A stretch of DNA of 64,000 bases, taken from assembly GCA_910575055.1 (NCBI GenBank), contig CAJTDC010000005.1:62001-126000 (forward strand). The letters are read 5' to 3'. This document shows, one piece after another, positions 57,322 to 64,000 of the stretch; position 1 is the first letter of the stretch; each line of letters opens with the position of its first letter. The DNA is from Clostridia bacterium. Lineage in GTDB: Bacteria; Bacillota; Clostridia; Lachnospirales; Anaerotignaceae. Both the position numbers and the translations under genes were made by a program. The notes under the pieces are model-generated. The model was not told the origin of the DNA. It saw only the letters and a list, made by a program, of their open reading frames with translations, and ran no database searches.

Positions 57322-57428
57322 GGTGCAGGTCGTTGACGGTCGTTACATAAAGTCCTCTATAAGTGTTTTTTTTACTGAAAAAACTGCCCTAAAGGGGGTT
57401 TATACTGCGACCGTCAACGACCTGCACC
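57322..57428. repeat. 21-bp perfect inverted repeat around AT-rich spacer, candidate origin
   Basis: Arms 57322-57342 (GGTGCAGGTCGTTGACGGTC + G) and 57408-57428 are perfectly complementary. The 65-nt spacer is AT-rich and includes GTTTTTTTTACTGAAAAAAC. Located in the 173-bp gap between the P4-type primase-helicase and the VRR-NUC gene. Confidence 0.65.
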
Positions 57429-57449
57429 TTTCCCATAAACACAGGGGTT

Positions 57450-59687
57450 TCAGCTTTCAAAGTCTTCCTTGATCTGCAGCCCGATAATATACATACCCGC
57501 CTTTTTCTTCTGCTTCTTAAATCCTGCTGTTTCCAGTGCATTATAAAAATCAGCCGTGCTTCGGGTATACTCACCCGTCCTCATACAATAGCTGCGGTAT
57601 TCCTGGTAGACCTCCCCGGACTTCGCCATATATCCCGATTCCACCTCGCAGCATTCGCCCAGAAAATGCCCAAGCCAGTCGTTATCTTCACGGTATAATT
57701 TGATAGCCTCTTCCACGCAGGCAGGGCAGGGGATATGGAAATTCCGGCTGATTGCCTTCTTTGCACCCTCAATAATCCACGCCATGACAGAAGGTGCTGC
57801 CTCCGATACGAGGAAATCGGCATAATTCTTCACATCCCCCGCCCCTTCAATCCTGGCATGAAAGGGGATCACAATTAAGCGCCTCCATGTCCCAGGGTCA
57901 TTTGCGCCCACCCTCGGCAGGTGGTTGGTGTACAGCACGAGGGTATGACTCGGCGTGAAAGAGAATGGGTCTTTATATTTTTTCTCCGCAAAAATCTCAT
58001 CCGTGGAACACATCTGCTTCACCACGGAGGTGTTCAGCCGCATCCCCTCCTCCAGCTCGGCGGCTATGATGAGCCGCTTCCCCTTCGCCTCGGCAAGCTC
58101 CGGCTTCACGTTCCGCTTGCAGCCGACCGTGAGGGTATCGGCAGACATATTGCCGCTGTAGGTGCCAAGCACACGGGCTATTGTGTTCCAGAAGGTGGAT
58201 TTGCCGTTCCTTCCCTCCCCGTAGGCAATGACCAGCGATTCCATGTAGACGCGCCCCACCGCCGCCATCCCCACGATCTGCTGCACATAGTCAATCAGCT
58301 CCTGGTCTTTGCAGAAAATGGTGTCCAAAGAATCCAGCCACAGCTTCTCACCCTTGTCGCCGGGAGCCGCCGCTGTTATTTTCGTGATATAGTCCTCCGG
58401 GCTGTGGTCTCGCTTCCCCGCCAGCCCATCCGGAAGGTAATAGGTGCCGTCCGGCGTGTTTAGCAGGAATCCGTCTTTATCCAGGTCGGACACACTGATC
58501 TCCAGCATAGGCTTCGCCGCCTGCAGGGCAGAAACCACATACTTCATATCCCGTCGCTTCATCACAAACGCCTTATAGCCTAAAGCGGACAGATAGGCAA
58601 GGTAGGCATCCATCTGCCCGCTACTGATTTTCTTTTCCAGCGACTTGCCGCCAGAGGCGATGGCATCCTCCGATATACCGGTATCCATGAGCGCCTGTTT
58701 CGCCCGCATGATTTCATCCTTGGAGTCCGCAAGCTGTAGGTCTAAAAATTCCTCCGCCGCACCCACCGCCTGCTGCTTGGACTCCACCCAATACTGCCCG
58801 CAGAAACGCAGGTAGTCCGTGGCCGCCGTGTACCGAAGTTCCACGCCGTATTCCCTAGTCAGCACCTTCGCCTGCCCAATGTCAGAGTAATCCCCTGGCT
58901 TCAGCGATTCCCTTCCGAACTCGTCATTGTACGCATCCGGGGCGACATACCCTTCCTGCCCCTGCACCTTCTCCGCAAAACGGCAGGCGCTCTGCCAGAT
59001 CATAGCAAGCTCCGCTTCTTCCAGGGGCGGATTGCACTTTGCCGCCTCTTCCATGAAAATCTCATGCGCCCGCTCCGTTGCGCCGTACCGTTTCACCACG
59101 CGCCCCGCGAAATGGGACATGGTGGCGTTCCTCTGCCCCTGGGGGATCTCCCTGCCGCCCTGGAGCTTCACGATGCAGTCAATGGTGATCTCGCCCTCAT
59201 GCCAGAGGATGGCGTCTGCCGGATGCCCGAAAATGAACCGGGCGGAATCCAGCGCCTTGGCATCAAAGAATGGGAACTTCTGCTGTATGCCTTTCTTCAG
59301 ACTGGCACACGCCTCCCCGTCATGGATAGGATCATGAGGGAAGTACACATGGAACCTCGGCCTTGCGGACTTCCCCTCCTTCGGCTTCATGTTGTTCCGG
59401 CTCGGCACCACAACGAACGCCACGTCCTTCCCGATTTTTTCTTCCAGGTCTTCCGGGTGAATCCAGTCCGCCGGATTGTCGGAATGGGAATTGTCGCAGT
59501 CCATCACGTCCACATCGCAGGAGAGGAAATTGTCCCCACTCCTGCGGCAGTTCTTAAATTCCGCGCACACATGGTCGAACGCCACCACCTCCATGCAGTC
59601 GTCCTCATTGTCAATGATGCGCCTGTTGGGGTATAGGCTGTTCTTTGCGTTCCCCCTGCAGTTCGCCGTATAAAATGTCATTTTCAT
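57450..59687 (-). CDS. P4-type primase-helicase (D5-like)
   Basis: 745 aa. N-terminal primase-like part (DVDVMDCDNSHSDNPADWIH; KSARPRFHVYFPHDPIHDGE, the D-x-D and H residues of a PrimPol-type site). Middle D5_N region. C-terminal superfamily 3 helicase: VIAYGEGRNGKSTFWNTIAR (Walker A near residue 495), IIAAELEEGMRLNTSVVKQM, SHTLVLYTNHLPRVGANDPG (motif C). Initiates prophage replication. ATGA overlap with DUF4406. The left prophage has a VapE-type enzyme in its place. Confidence 0.95.
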   Translation of the reverse strand: MKMTFYTANCRGNAKNSLYPNRRIIDNEDDCMEVVAFDHVCAEFKNCRRSGDNFLSCDVDVMDCDNSHSDNPADWIHPEDLEEKIGKDVAFVVVPSRNNMKPKEGKSARPRFHVYFPHDPIHDGEACASLKKGIQQKFPFFDAKALDSARFIFGHPADAILWHEGEITIDCIVKLQGGREIPQGQRNATMSHFAGRVVKRYGATERAHEIFMEEAAKCNPPLEEAELAMIWQSACRFAEKVQGQEGYVAPDAYNDEFGRESLKPGDYSDIGQAKVLTREYGVELRYTAATDYLRFCGQYWVESKQQAVGAAEEFLDLQLADSKDEIMRAKQALMDTGISEDAIASGGKSLEKKISSGQMDAYLAYLSALGYKAFVMKRRDMKYVVSALQAAKPMLEISVSDLDKDGFLLNTPDGTYYLPDGLAGKRDHSPEDYITKITAAAPGDKGEKLWLDSLDTIFCKDQELIDYVQQIVGMAAVGRVYMESLVIAYGEGRNGKSTFWNTIARVLGTYSGNMSADTLTVGCKRNVKPELAEAKGKRLIIAAELEEGMRLNTSVVKQMCSTDEIFAEKKYKDPFSFTPSHTLVLYTNHLPRVGANDPGTWRRLIVIPFHARIEGAGDVKNYADFLVSEAAPSVMAWIIEGAKKAISRNFHIPCPACVEEAIKLYREDNDWLGHFLGECCEVESGYMAKSGEVYQEYRSYCMRTGEYTRSTADFYNALETAGFKKQKKKAGMYIIGLQIKEDFES

Positions 59688-60115
59688 GCCTTGTTTACCT
59701 CCTCACATTGCTCCGTGAAATAGCGTATCGGCATATCCCGCTTTTCCGCTTTCTCGATCTCTGCCGCCATCCCCGTGGATATGGTGTTTCCGAACACCCA
59801 TAGCTGCTCGCATTTCCCAAGCAGCACCATCCCCATGAACATCCCGATTGCCCGCTCCGCAGGCTTCCCATCATCCAGAAACTGCGGAAACAGCAGGTGC
59901 GGAGCGAGCGGGATAGCGCCGTTTCGCACCGCAAATTTGCAGTAATGCCTTGCTTTCTCCATGTTGCCGTCTATATCCCCGGCAAGCGGGGAACATATAT
60001 ACACAAGTGGCAGGTATGTCCGCTTTGCCGCCAGCTCTTCTTTTCTGATTTCCGATAATGCCTCATATGTGGTAGGGTCATGGTATCCCTCACTGTTAAA
60101 CCTGCTGATTCCCAA
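59684..60115 (-). CDS. DUF4406 protein, long form
   Basis: 143 aa; TTG start at 60115 preferred because GGAGG is 8 nt upstream (GTG at 60124 overlaps the ribosome site). N-terminal ~35 residues (ISRFNSEGYHDPTTYEALSE) are a conserved phage extension; then VYICSPLAGDIDGNMEKARH, LAPHLLFPQFLDDG, CEQLWVFGNTISTGMAAEI give the DUF4406 core. Related to the protein at 5930-6268. Confidence 0.85.
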   Translation of the reverse strand: MGISRFNSEGYHDPTTYEALSEIRKEELAAKRTYLPLVYICSPLAGDIDGNMEKARHYCKFAVRNGAIPLAPHLLFPQFLDDGKPAERAIGMFMGMVLLGKCEQLWVFGNTISTGMAAEIEKAEKRDMPIRYFTEQCEEVNKA

Positions 60116-60127
60116 AGCCAGCACCTC

Positions 60128-62056
60128 CTAATCTTTCTTGTAGAACTCACATTCATAGCCGTCTGCCCGGAGCAGCAGCCCTTTCGCCCAAGGCGGCGTC
60201 CTGCCCATCTGTTCACACACCTCCTCCAGGGACATCCTCCGGTCGGCTTCGATAATAATCTCATCATGCACATGGGCCACGATGGAACAGCACCGCAGCG
60301 TCTGCATGGCATAGCATAAAATATCGCGCGCAATCGCTTGGACGATGTTCTCCACGAACTTGGGGCCGTAGCTTTCCAGGCGCTCCCATTTCTTCGTGCC
60401 GCCCACGCCCATATAGGTCACGGACTCGCCGCCGAACATGTTCTCCCCGATTTGCGGCTTTACATAGGCAAGCTGCCGCTTTGACGGGAGCGTGATGAAT
60501 AGCATACCGCTCTGGAAGTTGAAGCGGATGCCGTGTGTCTCTATGGGCAGCCTCTTTTTCACGCACTCTTTCACGGCGCGGTCAACATCCCACCAGAGCA
60601 TAGTGATATTGGGGTTGGAATCCCTCCATGCCGATACAAGCGGCTGCAGTTCCTCCTCGGAAAGCCCCATCTCCAGCGCACCCATAGATTTCAACGCGCC
60701 TACCGAACCGCCGTATCCCAAGGCCAGCTCCGCTATCTTGCCCTTCTGCCGGAGATGCCCATTCTCTCCGTTCTTCACGACAGGCACACGGAACATCTGG
60801 CTTGCCGAAGCGCAGTAAATATCGCCACCTTCCTCAAACACCTTCATACGCCACCGCTCCCCGGCAAGCCAGGCGATTACCCTCGCCTCAATAGCGGAAA
60901 AGTCCGCCACGATGAATTTCCTGCCATCCTGCGGCACAAAGGCTGTGCGGATCAGTTCCGACAGCACCTCTGGCACGGAATCGTAGAGCGTGGACAGCGC
61001 ATCAAAATCCCCGCACTTTACAAGCTCACGCGCCTCCGCCAAATCTGGAATATGATTCTGGGGCAAGTTTTGTAATTGCACAAGACGACCGCTGAACCGC
61101 CCGGTCCTATTGGCACCATAAAATTGAAACATACCGTGGACGCGGCCGTCTGCGCAGACTGCATTTTTCATAGCTGTGTATTTCTTCACAGAGGACTTGG
61201 CGAGCTGCTGCCGAAGCTCCAGCACCTTCGCCAAAGGCTCCGGCGCGGTTTTTAGGAGCGCCGTCACCGCCTTTTTATCCAAAGAATCCGTCTCCATGCC
61301 GTTTTCCGCAAGCCAATGCTTCATCTGCTGTACGGAATTGGGGTTGTCAAGCTCGGTCAGTTCCTTCATGGCGTCCGACAGTCTCTCATGGGAAAAGGCA
61401 TCCATCCGGATCGCCTGTTCCACCATTTCCATGTCCACGCCAATGCCCCGGTCATTGATCTCCTGATCCTGGTGGTACTGCTCCCACACCTCATCTGATA
61501 CAGGGAACTTATAGAGCCTCTGCTGTATCTGTATCTCCGCCTCCACATCACGGAGATTATAGGCTTTGAACCGTCTCCATTTCTCCATGTCGTGTTCCGG
61601 CAGATTCCGCATCCTGCCGCCGTTTATTTTAGTGGGCTTGCACGGGACGCAGAAATATCGTATCAGGTCTTTGCCTTCCGTCAGCTTCTGTTTTTCCAGC
61701 CCCAGCACTGTACCCGCATTCTCCAGCGAAAGCGGAAGCCCCAGCGTGGCAGACCATACCATCGTACAGTGCCATCCCTCCGGCTCCAGCCATTCCCCAA
61801 GATAATGCGACAGGCACACCCGCTCGAACATGGCGTTGAATGCCCATTTCGTGACTGACTCATCAGAGAGCGCCGCCAGAACATCCGCAGGGATGTTCTC
61901 CCCACAGGCCAAGTCCACTACCTTCACTTTACCACCGTCCATCGAATAGCCGAACAGCAGGACTTCAAAAGTAGGGGAGGATGCATATTTATAAACTCCA
62001 CATTTGGATAAATCCACATCAGAAAATGTCTCAATATCAATCGACAAGGTTTTCAT
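60128..62056 (-). CDS. phage family A DNA polymerase (second copy)
   Basis: 642 aa. Exonuclease motif LSIDIETFSDVDLSKCGVYK at the N-terminus, motif A IVADFSAIEARVIAWLAGER (about residue 385), motif C HVHDEIIIEADRR (about residue 600). Homologous over its whole length to 1679-3631. Starts after a long ribosome-site region and is followed by DUF4406. Confidence 0.96.
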   Translation of the reverse strand: MKTLSIDIETFSDVDLSKCGVYKYASSPTFEVLLFGYSMDGGKVKVVDLACGENIPADVLAALSDESVTKWAFNAMFERVCLSHYLGEWLEPEGWHCTMVWSATLGLPLSLENAGTVLGLEKQKLTEGKDLIRYFCVPCKPTKINGGRMRNLPEHDMEKWRRFKAYNLRDVEAEIQIQQRLYKFPVSDEVWEQYHQDQEINDRGIGVDMEMVEQAIRMDAFSHERLSDAMKELTELDNPNSVQQMKHWLAENGMETDSLDKKAVTALLKTAPEPLAKVLELRQQLAKSSVKKYTAMKNAVCADGRVHGMFQFYGANRTGRFSGRLVQLQNLPQNHIPDLAEARELVKCGDFDALSTLYDSVPEVLSELIRTAFVPQDGRKFIVADFSAIEARVIAWLAGERWRMKVFEEGGDIYCASASQMFRVPVVKNGENGHLRQKGKIAELALGYGGSVGALKSMGALEMGLSEEELQPLVSAWRDSNPNITMLWWDVDRAVKECVKKRLPIETHGIRFNFQSGMLFITLPSKRQLAYVKPQIGENMFGGESVTYMGVGGTKKWERLESYGPKFVENIVQAIARDILCYAMQTLRCCSIVAHVHDEIIIEADRRMSLEEVCEQMGRTPPWAKGLLLRADGYECEFYKKD

Positions 62057-62150
62057 TCCTTCACCATCCTTTCACTGACCTTTGGGCGACAGGGAAACGC
62101 ACACAATGGAACGTATCCCCACCGCCCTCTGCAGTCACTACTTATTCAGA

Positions 62151-62717
62151 TCAGGACAGGAAATCCTCGTCATCCTCATCCGCAAAGTCATCCTCCGCAC
62201 GGGACTTGCCGCCCAAGGGCTCGCCGTCACGGATTTTCTGCAGGTTGTTCAGCCCACAGGCGATGCCTTTGTTGCCGTTGCTGTTGAAAGCATAGAAATT
62301 GATGCTTGCCCTTCCATACACGCCGCTGTAGACCTCGGAGCGTTCCAGAATCGGCTGTCTGTCCGCATCCACGATTCCCGGTGCTGTGGTGCTGTTTGCA
62401 TTGACGAAATAAGCGTTTGCGTATGCCTCATCGTCCGGGCGCTCCGTGTCACCGTCACGTAACGGCGTCTTCAGAACAGAGAGGGCAGGGACGCTCCTGC
62501 CGTTACCCTTCAGTTTTGCCTCGCCCTCGCGATATGCAGCCTCAATCGCCGCCTTAATCTTTGCGATTGTCTTTTTGTCCGACTTGGGGATGATGAGCGA
62601 AACAGAATACTTCGGCTCACCGCCGTTGATTGCTTTCGGTTCCCATGCGTTGCAATAACTCCACCGGGTGTCCGGACCGGTGATTACCTTTGTCGGATTA
62701 TTTACATTGTTTGCCAT
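62151..62717 (-). CDS. DUF2815 family protein (intact copy)
   Basis: 188 aa from the ATG at 62717 (AAGGAGG upstream). NNPTKVITGPDTRWSYCNAW, EPKAINGGEPKYSVSLIIPK, YSGVYGRASINFYAFNSNGN; acidic tail AEDDFADEDDEDFLS like ssDNA-binding proteins. Probable SSB-like role. Full-length counterpart of the start-defective copy at 3928. Confidence 0.92.
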   Translation of the reverse strand: MANNVNNPTKVITGPDTRWSYCNAWEPKAINGGEPKYSVSLIIPKSDKKTIAKIKAAIEAAYREGEAKLKGNGRSVPALSVLKTPLRDGDTERPDDEAYANAYFVNANSTTAPGIVDADRQPILERSEVYSGVYGRASINFYAFNSNGNKGIACGLNNLQKIRDGEPLGGKSRAEDDFADEDDEDFLS

Positions 62718-62730
62718 ATGATTTGCCTCC

Positions 62731-63858
62731 TTAATTTTCCTTGAAATCTTCTTGTGCGGTGTGCATCGGTGGGCGCTTGTCCGACTCCGGCACAAGTGCC
62801 GGCTTTCCCTGGGGTTTCTCGGTCAGTCCCGCTTTCTCGATGATGTCCGCAAACCTCTTCTTACCGAGCGCCGCCGTCATGGCGGTAATACCCAGCAGCT
62901 TCTCCTCGTAGGGATTGAAGCCCGCTTTTTTGACTGCATCCGCTACGGCGGCCTCATCGGTATATCTGCGGTTGGAACGGCCTTCCACCACCTTGTACCC
63001 GTCGTACTTTATGCCGCTTAGCGCCTGCTGCAATGCAAATTCCTTCACGTCCGCTGCCCAGACAGACAGTTCATCCGCCCTGGCAAGGATGGCGACGATT
63101 TCCGCATCCTCCAGCGTGGCGGGCATGGCAAAATCATATTTCGCCATCTCCAGGTTGTACTCGGCGCGCTTCCTGCAGGCGGCTTTCGCCTTGCAGAACC
63201 GGCACCAGTCGCCGCAGGCAAATTTGCCTTCGCCGTCATAGGCCAGCTTTGCTTTCTCTGCCAGCTCACCATTCGCCCACGAAAGGAGGTCATCCTTTGC
63301 CATGACGCACACGCTGACATTGTCCCTTCGCGGCTGGAAGATTGCCATCTGCACAGTGTCGATGTCATAGATGCCGTCAAAAAGTTCCAACGCGCCCAGG
63401 GCATACAGCATCATCTGCGGATTGTCCACAGCGGAGACTTCCACGCCCTTGCCGTGCTTATAATCCACAATGTACAATGTCCCGTCCGCAATGATCACGC
63501 AGTCTCCGGTGCCGAAGCCTTCCTGCACAAACCGGGAGAAGTCCAGCCGCTGCTCGATCAGCACGACCGGGTCTTTGCATATCTTCTTTGCCTCCGCCAC
63601 AAGCTCCATCACATAGGCGGCATAGTCGCAGGCGCACTGCTCCATCTCTTCACTGTAGAAAGACAGCCCCTCGGTCGGGTTGGCGGATTCCATCCCAAGC
63701 ATCGATTTTAATTTGTGTTCACACAGGCTGTGTGCGTCTGTGCCTTCCTGGGCATACTCGCTGCTCTTGTCCTCATAATTCTCGCACAGCCTTGCGGACG
63801 GCGGGCAGTTCAGCCATCGGCGGCTGGAAGATGCCGACAATAAAGCGTGTCCAACCAT
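62731..63858 (-). CDS. DUF2800 family RecB-like nuclease (second copy)
   Basis: 375 aa from the ATG at 63858 (GGAGG 5 nt upstream; TGATG overlap with the preceding gene). SASSSRRWLNCPPSARLCEN, AQEGTDAHSLCEHKL, VIIADGTLYIVDYKHGKGVE, WCRFCKAKAACRKRAEYN. Same domain order as 4471-5601. Confidence 0.93.
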   Translation of the reverse strand: MVGHALLSASSSRRWLNCPPSARLCENYEDKSSEYAQEGTDAHSLCEHKLKSMLGMESANPTEGLSFYSEEMEQCACDYAAYVMELVAEAKKICKDPVVLIEQRLDFSRFVQEGFGTGDCVIIADGTLYIVDYKHGKGVEVSAVDNPQMMLYALGALELFDGIYDIDTVQMAIFQPRRDNVSVCVMAKDDLLSWANGELAEKAKLAYDGEGKFACGDWCRFCKAKAACRKRAEYNLEMAKYDFAMPATLEDAEIVAILARADELSVWAADVKEFALQQALSGIKYDGYKVVEGRSNRRYTDEAAVADAVKKAGFNPYEEKLLGITAMTAALGKKRFADIIEKAGLTEKPQGKPALVPESDKRPPMHTAQEDFKEN

Positions 63859-64000
63859 CACAGCACCTCCACTTCTGCAAGGAGTGCCGGATACTCCGCC
63901 GGATCAATGCCGGACAGCTTCGGCGCACCGTGCTTCTCAAGCAACTCCTTGACCTTTGCCGTATGCCCGGCACGGGATTTCTCCGCCAGCACCGCACGGA
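63858..64000 (-). CDS. small replication-module protein (5' end outside window)
   Basis: Only the C-terminal 46 residues are in the window: VRAVLAEKSRAGHTAKVKEL, LEKHGAPKLSGIDPAEYPAL, LAEVEVL. Homologous to the C-terminus of 5601-5933, confirming that the two replication modules share this gene as well. Stop TGA overlaps the DUF2800 start. Confidence 0.85.
   Translation of the reverse strand, partial: RAVLAEKSRAGHTAKVKELLEKHGAPKLSGIDPAEYPALLAEVEVL

Noticed and set aside
1-64000. tRNA or rRNA genes, including a tRNA attachment site
   Set aside because: No cloverleaf with T-arm consensus or rRNA segment was recognised by eye on either strand; a covariance-model search would settle it.

Overview
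The window looks like chromosomal DNA of a Gram-positive Clostridia, most probably a Lachnospiraceae-type gut bacterium. The basis is purine-rich AGGAGG ribosome sites before almost every gene, a BlaI/BlaR1/class D beta-lactamase locus of the clostridial type, tandem large serine recombinases, and prophage genes of families common in that group (DUF2815, DUF2800, DUF4406, DUF4314). No rRNA, tRNA or core housekeeping gene is visible, so the assignment is an inference.

Layout. (1) 1-6.7 kb: early/replication module of a first prophage, all on the minus strand (VapE-type primase-helicase running off the left edge, family A DNA polymerase, NUMOD4-HTH protein, DUF2815, DUF2800, small ORF, DUF4406, HTH regulator). 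(2) 6.8-12.3 kb: DUF3825 gene, a 21-codon micro-ORF with its own terminator, an XRE regulator, then a beta-lactam response locus: blaI-blaR1 on the plus strand facing a class D beta-lactamase on the minus strand that is broken by a single in-frame TAG. Five TTAC-N4-GTAA boxes link both operons. (3) 12.3-17.9 kb: AT-richer cargo: an orphan gene between relic repeat arrays, an XRE + SEC-C pair, and a three-gene operon (PP-loop ATPase, Nudix hydrolase, membrane protein with a KaiC/RAD55-like domain). Two homologous scars of 'recombinase 3' end - 32-nt identical block - XRE promoter - XRE gene' flank that operon. (4) 17.9-64 kb: a second, larger and GC-richer siphovirus-type prophage, nearly all on the minus strand. 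Reading leftward from the right edge it has replication genes (DUF2800, DUF2815, DNA polymerase, DUF4406, P4-type primase-helicase, VRR-NUC, SNF2 helicase), a sigma-like regulator, HNH, small terminase, two DNA methyltransferases, a long run of small accessory genes including amidoligase and gamma-glutamylcyclotransferase genes, large terminase, portal, protease, capsid, connectors, tail genes (with a chaperone -1 frameshift), a GH18 tail protein, holin, endolysin, SHOCT protein and a recombinase trio. A host-like flavin reductase/HxlR pair interrupts the tail module.

The most striking unexplained structure is a ~100-bp promoter/operator cassette repeated nine times in one orientation in the second prophage (21.5, 24.3, 43.5, 44.0, 44.7, 45.9, 46.7, 49.0 and a degraded copy at 50.35 kb). 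Each copy has an extended -10 element, a constant leader, and (except at 21.5 kb and the degraded copy) an 11-bp spaced palindrome. It implies that the accessory genes and the integrase are transcribed as one dispersed regulon. Other main points are the PP-loop/Nudix/KaiC-like operon as a candidate conflict system, a three-way-junction RNA-like element at 47.9 kb, and perfect 21-22 bp inverted repeats next to the small terminase and the primase-helicase (candidate packaging and replication sites).
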